A DNA stretch of 64,000 bases from Chloroflexota bacterium. Lineage in GTDB: Bacteria; Chloroflexota; Limnocylindria; Limnocylindrales; CSP1-4. The position numbers were made by a program, and so were the translations under genes. Of the stretch, positions 18,074-29,153 are shown piece after piece. The DNA lies in contig CANJLL010000001.1 of NCBI GenBank assembly GCA_947475545.1, forward strand, positions 1 through 64,000, written 5' to 3'. Each line of letters starts with the position of its first letter. Within the stretch, counting starts at the first letter, position 1. The notes below the pieces were generated by a model. It did no database searches and had not been told where the DNA came from. It saw only the letters and a program-made list of their open reading frames with translations.

Positions 18074-20050
18074 TTGGCTGGCGGAGTCGCGGCCGAAGTC
18101 AAGAGCAAGCTGCACGTTGTCGATGTCGTCGGCGAGACCGTCCAGCTGCGCAAGGCGGGCACCACCTACAAGGGCCTGTGCCCGTTCCACGGTGAGAAGA
18201 CGCCGTCGTTCACGGTCACGCCCAACCGGGACAGCTGGAAATGCTTCGGCTGTGGGCTGGGCGGGGACATCTTCAGCTTTGTCATGCAGCGCGACTCGGT
18301 GACGTTTCCGGAGGCGCTCCGGACGCTGGCGACCAAGGCCGGCGTGGAGATCGACGAGCGGACCAAGCGCGAGGACGCCCACCGGGCGCGGCTGCGCGAC
18401 GTCCTGGAGAGCGCCATCGCCTTCTATCACGCGGTCCTGACCACGTCGAAGAACGGTGGCGAGGCGCTGGAGTACCTGCACGGCCGAGGGTTCACGGACG
18501 AGACCATCAGCAAGCACCAGCTGGGCTGGGCACCGGCCGGCTGGGACACCATGAGCCGCCAGCTGATCGCCAAGCGCCACGTCACCCCGGAGGAGCTGTC
18601 GGAGGCGGGGCTCGCCTCGCCCCGGAGCAACGGCTCGGGCTTCAACGACAAGTTCCGCGAACGGATCATCTTCCCGATCCGCGACCAGAACGGCCAGGCG
18701 GTGGGCCTGGGTGGCCGGATCCTGGGTGCGGCCAAGGTCGAAGGCGACGGTCGAACTCGCGGCCCCAAGTACCTCAACTCCCCGGCAACGCCGCTCTTCG
18801 ACAAGAGCCGGACCCTGTACCTGATCGACAAGGCCAAGTCGGCCATCCGCAAGACCGGCCAGGCCGTGATCGTGGAGGGCTACACGGACGCGCTGATGGC
18901 CCACCAGGCCGGCTACGACAACGTCATTGCCTCGCTGGGCACCGCGCTCACGCCCGGCCAGGTGGCGCTCATCACGCGCTACGGCAAGCGCATCGCGCTG
19001 GCGTACGACGTGGACCCGGCGGGGGAGAAGGCCGGCGCCTTCGGCGTCCGCGCGCTCGAAGAGCTGATCCGCCAGCTGGCCGGCTCCGAGACGGGGGTCG
19101 AGCTGGACGAGGTCCGCGTGGTCCGGCTGCCCGAAGGCAAGGACCCCGACGAGGTGCTCCGCGATTCGCCCGACCTGTGGCGCGAGGAGATCAGGACGGC
19201 ACAGCCCATCGTCGACTACCTGATCGATGATCAGGCGCACCACCAGGACCTCAAGACGGCGGGCGGGCGCGATCGGTTCGTGCGGGCGGTCATGCCCACC
19301 ATCCGCGCGGTCCCCAGCCCGGTGATGCGCGACGCGTACCTCCAGAAGGTCCGCCAGGTCTCCGGGGTGGAGGAGCGGGTGCTCCTGGAGGTGCTCCAGG
19401 CGACGCGCCTTCCCGGCAGCCCGGGCGCGTCCATCGACGCGCTCCGCTACGGTGGCGGCCAGCAGGGCGCGGAGCCGGGCCGCATCAATGCGGCGTCGGT
19501 CACCCACGCCCCGGACGCCCTGCCCATCGGCGAGATCCTGCGCGGCGTGGCGGTCCAGGAGATCGAGCTGCTTCGCCTCCTCCTGCTGGTGCCTGAGGAG
19601 CAGCCGCGCGTGGTCCAGCTGCTGGGTCCGGACCAGCTGCCCTCCACCATTGCCCGCGAGCTGTTCCGGGCGATCGTCTTTGCCCACGAGACCAACGACC
19701 AGGGAGTCCGCCCCGTCTACAGCCTCAGCGCGCTGCTGGCGGCCCTGGACCCGGAGACGCAGGTCTTCGCCCAGGCACTGCTGGCCAAGCGGGAGCCGGA
19801 CTTCGGCTCGCTGGACCGGCGCGACCTGGACTACGAGGTGGACCGCCTGATCATCGACCTTGAGGGCCTGGCCCTGGACGAGCGGGACGACTACAACAAG
19901 TCGGCGCTTGCCGAGGCCGAGCACGACAAGGACGACGTCGCGCTGCGCCGCCTCATGTCCGAGCGTCAGTCAATCAACGAGCAGCGTCGCTCGCTCCAGC
20001 GTCGGCGCGACCAGACCCGGCTGCTCAGCCGGATCCCGGCAGTCCGCTGA
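18074..20050 (+). CDS. dnaG: DNA primase
   Basis: 658 residues from the TTG. The CHC2 zinc finger uses C36, H39, C57 and C60 (CPFHGEKTPSF and CFGCGLGGD). The catalytic core shows RIIFPIRDQNGQ, and the Toprim domain has VIVEGYTDAL (E268) and ALAYDVDPAGEKA (D312, D314), which bind the catalytic metals. The C-terminal helicase-binding region is long and acidic/helical. The enzyme synthesises RNA primers for the replisome. rpoD follows after 84 bp, the classical macromolecular-synthesis arrangement without rpsU. Confidence 0.96.
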   Translation: MAGGVAAEVKSKLHVVDVVGETVQLRKAGTTYKGLCPFHGEKTPSFTVTPNRDSWKCFGCGLGGDIFSFVMQRDSVTFPEALRTLATKAGVEIDERTKREDAHRARLRDVLESAIAFYHAVLTTSKNGGEALEYLHGRGFTDETISKHQLGWAPAGWDTMSRQLIAKRHVTPEELSEAGLASPRSNGSGFNDKFRERIIFPIRDQNGQAVGLGGRILGAAKVEGDGRTRGPKYLNSPATPLFDKSRTLYLIDKAKSAIRKTGQAVIVEGYTDALMAHQAGYDNVIASLGTALTPGQVALITRYGKRIALAYDVDPAGEKAGAFGVRALEELIRQLAGSETGVELDEVRVVRLPEGKDPDEVLRDSPDLWREEIRTAQPIVDYLIDDQAHHQDLKTAGGRDRFVRAVMPTIRAVPSPVMRDAYLQKVRQVSGVEERVLLEVLQATRLPGSPGASIDALRYGGGQQGAEPGRINAASVTHAPDALPIGEILRGVAVQEIELLRLLLLVPEEQPRVVQLLGPDQLPSTIARELFRAIVFAHETNDQGVRPVYSLSALLAALDPETQVFAQALLAKREPDFGSLDRRDLDYEVDRLIIDLEGLALDERDDYNKSALAEAEHDKDDVALRRLMSERQSINEQRRSLQRRRDQTRLLSRIPAVR

Positions 20051-20134
20051 TGGTCATCCGTTCCATCCACCAGCCCACCCACACAACCGCCGGCTCGTCC
20101 GGCCCCCACCCGTCATCCATGGAGGAGACTCACC

Positions 20135-21822
<1,688 letters not shown>

Positions 21823-21835
<13 letters not shown>

Positions 21836-22926
21836 AGGGGCTCCGCGGCGGACTCCCGCCGCGCAACCACGTCACGAAGGCCCGGGCCGGCTCGCCGTCC
21901 CGGGCCTGTTGCTGTCCGGGCCCGGGCCAGTCGGCGTCGCGCGGAGCCCGCCCGTTCCGTGCCCGGGCCAGTGGGCGTCGCGCGCGCCCGTTCCGTGCCC
22001 GGCCCCATTCCCGTGCCACGGGAGAGAACGACGCCGATCCCTGCCCGGCCGAATTCGAACCGGAGCCAGGCGGCCCAACTGACCCAAACCGCGTCAACGC
22101 TTCCCGCCCGGCGGGGGATTCCGACCAGATTGGGTCCGATTGGGCTCCTGGGCCCGCCACCCGCGGGGTGCCGGGCCCGAGCAGGTCGTCCTGTCCCACC
22201 AGGAGGGAAGGGCGGCGGTGCGGGAACGGGAGGGCCCGGCGGCGTCGGGAACGGTCGAGCAAGCGGCTGGAGGGACAACAGGATGATCGCGTTGTCTTCC
22301 GGTCGCCGCCCGGCGCGGAGATCCGCGAGGGCGCGACGGCCCGGCGCCGGGAAGATGGACTGGAGCGCCTCTGCCTCGTCGCGCAGGAACGTCCGAGAAC
22401 GTCGCGTATCCCGCACCACGAGAACTGCGCCGTCAAGTCCGCTGTCGCGCAGCTTCAGGTGGATCCGCCGCGCGGTAGCCTGGGCGTCCCGCGGCATGGT
22501 CTCCGCCTCCACGCCGAAGGTCCAGCCGTCGCCCCGGATCGTCGCGTCCCACGCGCGCTGGTCGCCTGCAACGGGCAGCGCCACCTCCGTTGCCCAGGCC
22601 AGGCTGGGCGGCAGTTCATCACGGACCTGCTTCAGGAGTGTGAGCTGCGCGGCGTCGCGGAATGGCCTGCCGCCTGGGGAGGCCCGGGTGCTCAGGTCCA
22701 GGCCCACGACAGCGGCACAGCGGGACAGCGTGAGGAGCGGAACCATCGGCGCCTGGCCAAGCTCGATGCGGCCCAGCGCAGACCTCGAGACGCCCGCCGC
22801 CCTGGCGGCGGCGGCCAGGCTCAGGCCTCGCCCCAGCCTGGCGTCACGGATCTCCTGGCCGACGCGCGCCAGCGACGCCCGACCGAGCCTGGTTCCGCGA
22901 TCGACCGGTCGTTCCAGGGTTCCCAT
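21823..22926 (-). CDS. XRE-type helix-turn-helix protein with long low-complexity tail
   Basis: 367 residues. An XRE/Cro HTH occupies about 21-76 ([32 protein letters not shown]). A second domain to about 222 contains [30 protein letters not shown] and [13 protein letters not shown], a conserved partner domain in many high-GC HTH proteins, possibly nuclease-fold-like. The last 145 residues are Pro/Arg/Gly-rich, lie over repetitive DNA and end 12 bp inside the rpoD gene on the opposite strand. The tail is probably a run-on after loss of the original stop. The 5' two-thirds are convincing coding sequence. Confidence 0.68.
21845..21906 (+). terminator. two hairpins after rpoD, candidate terminator
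   Basis: The first hairpin is gcggcgg-actc-ccgccgc (21845-21862), 10 nt after the stop. The second is ggcccggg-N12-cccgggcc (21879-21906), followed by the T-containing tgttgctgt. Either could end the dnaG-rpoD transcript. They lie within the antisense reading frame of the regulator gene. Confidence 0.5.
21889..21996. repeat. degenerate GC-rich repeats downstream of the regulator gene
   Basis: ggctcgccgtcccgggcc at 21889-21906 also occurs exactly at 23008-23025, on the other side of the regulator gene. Two further related units starting gcccgggccagt (21920-21960 and 21961-21996) end in cccgttccgt. Confidence 0.7.
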
Positions 22927-22968
22927 GCGGCAAGCATGGCCGGCGGACCTTCACCGCCACGTAACGCC

Positions 22969-23058
22969 GCCCGATCGAGGTCCCGGGCCCGATCGAGGTC
23001 ACCGGCAGGCTCGCCGTCCCGGGCCGGCTCGCTGTCCCGGCCCCGCCAGTCCCGGGCC
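22969..23058. repeat. 18-bp tandem repeat array upstream of the regulator gene
   Basis: About 4.5 degenerate 18-bp units start at 22972, 22990, 23008, 23026 and 23044 (for example ggctcgctgtcccggccc). The array lies in the divergent region between the XRE-type gene and the DinB-family gene and shares an exact unit with the array at 21889. Confidence 0.7.
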
Positions 23059-23196
23059 GCGCCGTGCCGGCGTCTGCTGGCCGCGACGTCCGACCGTGCC
23101 GGAGGTCATGCCCGCCGGCGTCGCGCGAGCGAGTCCTGCGCGCTATGGTGAGCACCAGATCGCCCCTGCCCCGGGGCCGATAGGGAGGAACCAGCC

Positions 23197-23673
23197 ATGT
23201 CCGACGCCACCAATTCCAGCAAGGCCGAGCAGGCCGTCGCCGTCCTCCGCGAGGAGCGCGCTCAGACCCTGCGGGCCCTGTCCGGCCTCACCGACGCGGA
23301 CCTGGCCACCCGGATCGAATGGCGCGGCGGCCCCCAGCCGGTCAACGCCCGGGTGATGGGCTTCGGCACGCACACGATCGATCACCAGCAGCACCTGCTC
23401 CGCCTGCTCTTCGCCCGCGGCCGCGGGCTGACCGCCGCCGAGTACCTGTGGGTGAAGAACGCCGCGCTCCTCGCCGAGCTGGAGGCGATGGCCCTGGTCC
23501 TGGGCGACGACGACTTCACCGCGCAGGGTCCCGTCGACGGCGACTGGAGCGCCGAGCAGGTCCTGGAGCACGTCGTTCGAGCCGAGCGGAACTACCGGGA
23601 GCGGGTCGTCTCGGGCCTGGCCGCCGCCAAGGCCGAAGCCGAAGCCGCGGGCGGCGAGGCGAAGGACTCCTGA
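23197..23673 (+). CDS. DinB-family (four-helix, metal-binding-like) protein
   Basis: 158 residues, four-helix pattern with GFGTHTIDHQQHLLRLL and DWSAEQVLEHVVRAERNYRERV, where the histidines match the metal-site positions of DinB/YfiT-like proteins. The C-terminus is Ala/Glu-rich. The ribosome-binding site agggagga precedes the ATG. Members include thiol transferases and damage-inducible proteins; the function here is unknown. The RraA-like gene starts 1 nt after its stop, so the two are cotranscribed. Confidence 0.72.
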   Translation: MSDATNSSKAEQAVAVLREERAQTLRALSGLTDADLATRIEWRGGPQPVNARVMGFGTHTIDHQQHLLRLLFARGRGLTAAEYLWVKNAALLAELEAMALVLGDDDFTAQGPVDGDWSAEQVLEHVVRAERNYRERVVSGLAAAKAEAEAAGGEAKDS

Positions 23674-23674
23674 C

Positions 23675-24337
23675 ATGCACGAGCCCGGGGTCGGCTGGTA
23701 CCGGCCCGACGACACGCGCCACGTCCGCGGAGCCAGTCCCAACCCGGAGCTGATGCAGGGGCTGCGGGCCATCACCGGGCTGAGCTCGACGGTCAGCGAC
23801 ACGCTCGACCACCTCGGGTATCGCCTCGCCGTCCCGGCCTCCGCGCTGGCGCCGGTCGGGAAGGCAGCCCGGTCCGGCGTCGTCATCGGCCGGGTCATGA
23901 CGTTGCGCTACCTGCCCCTCCGCGAGACGCCGGGCCCGTCCGACAAGGCGGGCCGCCTGGCGCACGGGACCGTCTTCGACATGGCCGTGCCGGGCGACGT
24001 CCTGGTCATCTCCGCACCGCCCGAGATGGCCGTCTCAGTCCTGGGCGGGAACGCCCTGGCGGCGGCGAAGGCGGCCGGCCTGGCCGGCGTGATCGTCGAT
24101 GGCTACATCCGCGACGTCGACGAGTTGGACGACGTGGGCCTGCCGGTCTGGGCTTCGGCCATCACGCCGGTCACGGGTCGTGGTCGCCTCGAGGCCGTGG
24201 AGATCAACGGGCCCGTCCTCGTGGGCAGCGTGCACGTCATCGCCGGGGACGTCGCGGTCGCCGACCGGTCGGGGATCAGCTTCGTGCCGGCTGAGGTGTT
24301 TGAGGGGCTCGCGAAGGGGTTGCTGGGCCGGCCATAG
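23675..24337 (+). CDS. RraA-like / HMG-CHA aldolase family protein
   Basis: 220 residues. The family core appears as GNALAAAKAAGLAGVIVDG followed by YIRDVDEL, containing the conserved Arg-Asp pair that binds substrate and Mg2+ in 4-hydroxy-4-methyl-2-oxoglutarate/oxaloacetate-type aldolases. TVSDTLDHLG near the start is also typical. In bacteria such proteins act either as RNase E inhibitors or as pyruvate-releasing aldolases. The catabolic surroundings favour an aldolase or decarboxylase role; that is inference. Confidence 0.8.
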   Translation: MHEPGVGWYRPDDTRHVRGASPNPELMQGLRAITGLSSTVSDTLDHLGYRLAVPASALAPVGKAARSGVVIGRVMTLRYLPLRETPGPSDKAGRLAHGTVFDMAVPGDVLVISAPPEMAVSVLGGNALAAAKAAGLAGVIVDGYIRDVDELDDVGLPVWASAITPVTGRGRLEAVEINGPVLVGSVHVIAGDVAVADRSGISFVPAEVFEGLAKGLLGRP

Positions 24338-24429
24338 GGGACCGCCAGTCCGGCGATGGGGGACGACCAGGCGGCCGGTGGTGGTTGGGTTGACCCGGGT
24401 GATCGCCGGCTTCGCGGCCGACGTGGTGC

Positions 24430-24909
24430 CTAGCTTCGGCCCTCGTAGGCGGCCCGGATGGCCGCGACGTCCAGCTTCACCTGGCCCAGCATCGCCTCCG
24501 TGGCGCGTCGCGATCCATCGGGATCGGGGCCCGCGATGTACTGGCCGATCTCGGTGGGCGTGACCTGCCAGGAGACCCCGAACTGGTCCTTGAGCCAGCC
24601 GCACTGGGTCGCCGTGCCGCCGCCGGCCAGCAGCGCATCCCAGTAGCCGTCCACCTCGTCCTGCGCCGCGCACTCCACCTCGAACGAGATCGCCTCGCTG
24701 AACGGGAACTGCGGCCCGCCGTTGATGCCCGCAAAGCGCTGGCCCATCAGGGTGAACTGGACCAGGATCACCACGCCTGCCGGGCCACTCGGCGTGTCGC
24801 CGCCCATGCGTGCCACGTTGTCCACGTGGCTGTCCGGGAAGATCGACGCGTAGAAGGTCGCCGCCTGCTCGGCGTCGCCGTCGAACCAGAGGTTGGGAAC
24901 GATGGCCAT
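24430..24909 (-). CDS. VOC-family protein (PhnB/3-demethylubiquinone methyltransferase-like fold)
   Basis: 159 residues starting MAIVPNLWFDGDAEQAATFY, with NGGPQFPFSEAISFEVEC and GWLKDQFGVSWQV. This is the typical pattern of the PhnB/DUF-type vicinal-oxygen-chelate proteins often found as YciI/PhnB-like orphans. No catalytic role is established for this subgroup. It sits tail-to-tail with the RraA-like gene and downstream of the sulfurtransferase on the same strand. Confidence 0.82.
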   Translation of the reverse strand: MAIVPNLWFDGDAEQAATFYASIFPDSHVDNVARMGGDTPSGPAGVVILVQFTLMGQRFAGINGGPQFPFSEAISFEVECAAQDEVDGYWDALLAGGGTATQCGWLKDQFGVSWQVTPTEIGQYIAGPDPDGSRRATEAMLGQVKLDVAAIRAAYEGRS

Positions 24910-24964
24910 GGCAGGGATCTCCGAAGGGGCGGCCGGGCTGCCGGGACGCGATGTGGGGGAGAGG

Positions 24965-25882
24965 TTACGCCCTCACGGGCGGATCGCCCGGCTCGGGGCC
25001 GGTCGCGACGGGGTAGCCGGCGGTGGACCAGTCGCTCCACGAGCCCACGTACAGGAGCGGGTCGGGGAGTCCGGCGATCCGCATGGCCAGCGCGTTGTGG
25101 AGTGCCGAGACGCCGCTCCCGCACGACACGATGACGCCCCCTTCCGGCGCCGACGCGGCACCTTCCGGCGCCGGCGCGGCCCCGAGACCCTGCACGGACG
25201 CGGCCCCGAGGCCCTGCAGCCGCACCCGGAGCTGGTCCGCGGGGAGGAACCGGCCATCCGGGCCAAGGTTTCCGTCCGTAGGGGCGTTCACGGCGGTTGG
25301 GATGTGGCCGGCGACCGGGTCGATCGGCTCGGTCTCGCCCCGGTAGCGGGGGCCGCCGCGCGCGTCCAGGATCACGGCCCGGCTGAGTCGGTCCAGCACG
25401 TCGTCGCGGTCCACCGTGCCGGACCAGGCGTCCGCGAGCCGGAGGCGTCCCTCGGGGTAGTTTGTGGTGTCCGTGTGGAGCGGCAGCTCGGCCGCCGTCC
25501 AGGCGCCGATCCCGCCGTCCAGCACGCGCACCGCGCGGTGGCGCAGCCGCTCCAGCATCCACCAAAGGCGCGCTGCGACCCAGCCGCCCACGTCGTCATA
25601 GGCCACGACCAGGCTGTCGTCGCCGATCCCCGCCCGGGACAGGGTGCCCTCCAACGCCGCGGGCCGGGGAAGGGGGTGCCGGCCCGCATTCGCCACCGAC
25701 AGGTCCGCCAGCTGGGTGTCGAGGTCCACGTGGATGGCGCCCGGCAGGTGCCCGGCGTCGTACGCCAGGCGGCCCGCGCCGGGTCGGCCCAGCACCCAGC
25801 GGACGTCAACGATGCGGAGGTCCGATTCGCCGATCCGGCGGGCGAGCTCCTCGACGGAGATCAGGGGCGATGAATTGACCAT
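24965..25882 (-). CDS. thiosulfate/3-mercaptopyruvate-type sulfurtransferase (tandem rhodanese)
   Basis: 305 residues from ATG 25882 (MVNSSPLISVEELARR), preceded by agga at proper spacing. ATG 25891 is an alternative, and a further open extension upstream is a shadow. Two rhodanese domains are present: an inactive first (IVDVRWVLGRP) and a second with catalytic Cys254 in IVSCGSGVSA, whose CGSGVxA loop fits thiosulfate or mercaptopyruvate donors. An Ala/Gly/Pro-rich repeat insertion (about 223-248) lies just before the active-site strand and is unusual. It is divergent from the MFS-led operon. Confidence 0.88.
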   Translation of the reverse strand: MVNSSPLISVEELARRIGESDLRIVDVRWVLGRPGAGRLAYDAGHLPGAIHVDLDTQLADLSVANAGRHPLPRPAALEGTLSRAGIGDDSLVVAYDDVGGWVAARLWWMLERLRHRAVRVLDGGIGAWTAAELPLHTDTTNYPEGRLRLADAWSGTVDRDDVLDRLSRAVILDARGGPRYRGETEPIDPVAGHIPTAVNAPTDGNLGPDGRFLPADQLRVRLQGLGAASVQGLGAAPAPEGAASAPEGGVIVSCGSGVSALHNALAMRIAGLPDPLLYVGSWSDWSTAGYPVATGPEPGDPPVRA

Positions 25883-26045
25883 GCCCACCATCCTAGCCGT
25901 GCCTGCTACAGTCGGGACCGAGCAAGCCGCGACGCGAACAGGGGGAGCCGCCGTGCCTGGGACGTCTGGTGCCGCGATCCGTGCGGTCGCCGCATGGATC
26001 GCGGGGTAGGCCGCGTGCGGTCTGCACGGATGGCCTGAGACCCGC

Positions 26046-27254
26046 GTGCTGGGCCCGCTCCGGGACCGTGTCGATGCCTTGCAGCCCTTTCGGCGCAACC
26101 TCGCGCTGGATCTCATCGGCATGTTCGGGATGGGCACGACGGCGGCGCTGATCGCCTCGTTCCTGCCCACCATCGCCAGGCGTGGCGGCCTCGATCCACT
26201 CGGCCTCGCGGCGCTCGCCGGCATGCCCTTCCTGGCCGCGACGCTGAGCGTCTTCAGCGGGCGGCTGGGGCCACGGACGACCCGCCAGCTCGCCCTGCTG
26301 CGGGCGGTGGGCGCCGCGTCGCTGCTGGTGATCCCCCTGGCGCCCGAGCCGGCCGTGATCATCGGCGCGACATTCGCCTTCTGGATCTCCAACCAGTTCA
26401 GCACCCCGTTCCAGCAGCGCCAGTGGGGTGTCCTGTATCCCGCCCGGATGCGGGCCCGCGTGGTCGGCTTCATGGGATCCGGACGCATGGCGGCGAGCGT
26501 CCTCGCCGGCATCGCGGGCACGCTCCTGGCCGATCGCCTGGGCGGCCCCGTGGCCGTCGCGCTGGCCGGGGTCGTCGGCGCGGTGTGCGCCCTGGCCTAT
26601 CTCGGGATCCGCTCGGCTGGGACCATGCTCCCGCCGCCCTATTCCGCGCGCCAGTCTGTGCGCGCCATCCTGAACCGCCCCGGCCTTCGCCGGCTGGCGC
26701 TCGCGCAGGGCATCTACTTCGGTGGGCTGACGGCCGCGATGCCGCTGTTCGCCCTCGTCAACGTCGACCGGCTCAACCTGTCGCTGGCGCAGGTCGGCGT
26801 CATCGCGCTCCTGACGGCGGCCGGGAGTGGGCTGTCGTTCCTGCCCTGGGGGGCCGTCGCGGACCGGCTCGGGTTCCTCGCACCCATGCGGATCGGCACG
26901 TCGATCGGGCTGTGCGGTCTCGTGGGCTACGCGCTCGCCCAGGACGTGGCGGTCCTGTGGGTGGCGGCCTTCGCGATCGGCGTCAGCAACGCGTCCACCG
27001 AGGTCGGAGTGCTCCACGCCATCAGCACCCAGACGTCGATCGCCGGACGCGCGCCGGCGATGAGCGGCTGGAACGCGGTCGCCGGAGTGCGTGGCGTGGT
27101 CGCGGCGTTCGCGGTCAGCCCCCTCGTGCAAGCCGGCCTCGTGGACTACACGGCCGGACTGGTGCTGTGCGCGATCGCGGCCGCGATCGGGGTGGCCCTC
27201 TTCTGGCGGATGGATCGCGCCCCCGTCCTCCCGACCGCGGTGGTGGCCGCATGA
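26046..27254 (+). CDS. MFS transporter
   Basis: 402 residues, GTG start. About 10-12 hydrophobic segments, with a short loop RLGPRTTRQLALLRAVG between early helices and WGAVADRLGFLAPMRIG in the second half, the usual MFS A-like motif region. It is the first gene of the plus-strand catabolic run, and its TGA overlaps the next ATG. It probably imports the pathway substrate or exports a product; the substrate is unknown. Confidence 0.85.
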   Translation: MLGPLRDRVDALQPFRRNLALDLIGMFGMGTTAALIASFLPTIARRGGLDPLGLAALAGMPFLAATLSVFSGRLGPRTTRQLALLRAVGAASLLVIPLAPEPAVIIGATFAFWISNQFSTPFQQRQWGVLYPARMRARVVGFMGSGRMAASVLAGIAGTLLADRLGGPVAVALAGVVGAVCALAYLGIRSAGTMLPPPYSARQSVRAILNRPGLRRLALAQGIYFGGLTAAMPLFALVNVDRLNLSLAQVGVIALLTAAGSGLSFLPWGAVADRLGFLAPMRIGTSIGLCGLVGYALAQDVAVLWVAAFAIGVSNASTEVGVLHAISTQTSIAGRAPAMSGWNAVAGVRGVVAAFAVSPLVQAGLVDYTAGLVLCAIAAAIGVALFWRMDRAPVLPTAVVAA

Positions 27255-28369
27255 CAGCGCACCAGGCCGCCGCGGCCCCGCGCCAGGGCCCCGCCTCCGA
27301 CCGCTCGTCGCCCGTCCCGGGAGCCGCATCCGCGTCCGTGATGACCGTCCTGGGCCCGGTGTCGGCAGCCGATCTCGGGATGGTCCTGCCGCACGAGCAC
27401 CTCCTCTGCCGGGTCTACCTGCCGGCAGATCAGCGGGCCGACGAGCGATTCCACGAGCGGGTGACGCTTGGCAATCTCGGCTGGGTCCGCCAGCACTGGG
27501 CGTCGAACGCCGACAACCTCCGGCTGACGAGCGAGCGGCTCGCCATCCAGGAACTCCAGAGGTTCAAGGATGCCGGCGGCGGAACCCTGGTCGACCTGAC
27601 CCAGGACGGCATCGGGCGCTCGCCCGCGGCGCTCGCCCGGATCTCCCGCGCGACGGGCGTCCACATCGTCATGGGCTGCGGCGCCTACGTCGCCCCGACG
27701 AACCCGGCCTGGATCGCCACCGCCACGACGGGCGCGATCGCCGACCGGCTCGTCGCGGAGGCCAATGGCGGGGTCGGCTCAGCCCGCATCCGGCCGGGCA
27801 TCATCGGCGAGATCGGCTGCTCATGGCCGCTCGAAGCCGTCGAGGGGCGAGTCCTGGTGGCCGCCGCGCTTGCCCAGGCGCGCACGGGCCTGGCGATCTC
27901 CGTCCATCCGGGGCGAAATCGCGCCGCGCCGCTGCAGATCGTGGAGCGCCTGGCGGCGGCCGGCGCCGACGTCTCGAGGGTCGTCATCGGGCACCTCGAC
28001 CGGACGGTCCAGGACCTGGCCGGGCTGGTCGAGATCGCGCGATCCGGCCCCTACGTGGAGTTGGACCTGTTCGGCCTGGAGACGTCCTGGTACCCCTGGC
28101 CGGGCGTGGCTGAGGGCCTCAGCGACGCGCAGCGCCTGATCCTGGTCCGAGGGCTGATCGACGCGGGACTTGGCGACCGGATCCTCCTGTCGCACGATAT
28201 CTGCACGAAGCACCGACTGGCTCGCTACGGTGGGCACGGCTACGACCATCTCGTCTCGAATGTCCTCCCCTGGATGCGGGACCGGGGGTTTGACGAAGCG
28301 GAGATCGACCTGCTGTTTCGCACCAACCCGGCGACGATGCTGGGATCCCACGGGAGGCTGCGCACGTGA
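27251..28369 (+). CDS. phosphotriesterase-family metal hydrolase
   Basis: 372 residues from ATG 27251, overlapping the preceding stop. The binuclear metal ligands of the amidohydrolase/PTE family are visible: PHEHLL (HxH), IIGEIG with Glu in place of the carbamylated Lys, SVHPG, VIGHLD and LSHDIC. Glu as bridging ligand is known in the PHP subgroup. The family includes lactonases, so ring opening of a lactone or related ester is more likely than organophosphate hydrolysis. The first 30 residues are a non-conserved Ala/Pro-rich extension. The stop overlaps the SDR start. Confidence 0.88.
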   Translation: MTAHQAAAAPRQGPASDRSSPVPGAASASVMTVLGPVSAADLGMVLPHEHLLCRVYLPADQRADERFHERVTLGNLGWVRQHWASNADNLRLTSERLAIQELQRFKDAGGGTLVDLTQDGIGRSPAALARISRATGVHIVMGCGAYVAPTNPAWIATATTGAIADRLVAEANGGVGSARIRPGIIGEIGCSWPLEAVEGRVLVAAALAQARTGLAISVHPGRNRAAPLQIVERLAAAGADVSRVVIGHLDRTVQDLAGLVEIARSGPYVELDLFGLETSWYPWPGVAEGLSDAQRLILVRGLIDAGLGDRILLSHDICTKHRLARYGGHGYDHLVSNVLPWMRDRGFDEAEIDLLFRTNPATMLGSHGRLRT

Positions 28370-29133
28370 CCTGGACAGTCGGGCATGGGCTCGAGGGCAA
28401 GGGGATCATCGTCACCGGGGCGACGGGGGGGATCGGGTCGGCGGTCGCGCGCGCCTTCGCGGCCGCCGGGGCCCGGGTGCTCGCGACGGACCTGGACGAG
28501 GCGGCGCTGGGGTGGCTGGTGGACGCCCTGGACGGCACCGGCCACATCGCCGTCGCGGCGGATCTGCGCGAGGCTCGCAGCCGCGACCTGCTGGTGGCGC
28601 GGGCCCGGGACGAGCTGGGCGGTATTCATGCGCTGGTCAGCCTGGCTGCCGTGGTCCGACGGCAGTACGACCTGGGCGACGTGACCGAGGACGACTGGGA
28701 CGCCCAGCACGACATCAACCTGAAGGCCACCTTCTTCCTGTGTCGGGCCGTGGGCGCCGCGATGATCGAGGCGGGTCGCGGCGGCCGGATCATCACATTC
28801 ACGTCCCAGGCCTGGTGGACGGGCGGATACGCCGGTTCGACCGTGTACGCGGCCACCAAGGGCGGGATCGTCGCCCTCTCGCGGGGCCTCGCCCGTGCCT
28901 ATGGGCCCCACGGGATCACCGTGAACAGCGTCTCGCCCGGCCTCGTCCGGACGCCCATGATCACCACGAACATGGACCCGGTCGCATTCAAGGCCATGAC
29001 GGACCAGATCCCCCTGGGTCATCTGGCGGAGCCGGAGGACCTGTCGGGTGTCGTCGTCTTCCTGGCCAGCGACCACGCGCGCTACATCACGGGGGCGACG
29101 ATCAACGTCTCCGGCGGGATGCTGATGTACTGA
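28366..29133 (+). CDS. SDR-family NAD(P)-dependent oxidoreductase
   Basis: 255 residues, GTG start overlapping the upstream stop. Cofactor motif TGATGGIG at 17-24, catalytic Ser147, Tyr161 and Lys165 (YAATK), and the C-terminal NVSGGMLMY. Classical short-chain dehydrogenase, probably oxidising a hydroxy-acid or alcohol released by the preceding hydrolase. Confidence 0.9.
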   Translation: MTWTVGHGLEGKGIIVTGATGGIGSAVARAFAAAGARVLATDLDEAALGWLVDALDGTGHIAVAADLREARSRDLLVARARDELGGIHALVSLAAVVRRQYDLGDVTEDDWDAQHDINLKATFFLCRAVGAAMIEAGRGGRIITFTSQAWWTGGYAGSTVYAATKGGIVALSRGLARAYGPHGITVNSVSPGLVRTPMITTNMDPVAFKAMTDQIPLGHLAEPEDLSGVVVFLASDHARYITGATINVSGGMLMY

Positions 29134-29153
29134 TGGAGCATCAGGAGGGCAGC

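Noticed and set aside
17879-19924. A 681-codon open frame antisense to dnaG
   Set aside because: Shadow frame without recognisable domains; the sense strand is clearly primase.
22969-23058. CRISPR-like repeats
   Set aside because: Units are 18 bp, directly abutting, degenerate and without spacers or cas genes.
25892-26521. Extension of the sulfurtransferase frame to 26521
   Set aside because: It lies antisense to the MFS gene; the rhodanese domain begins at 25882.
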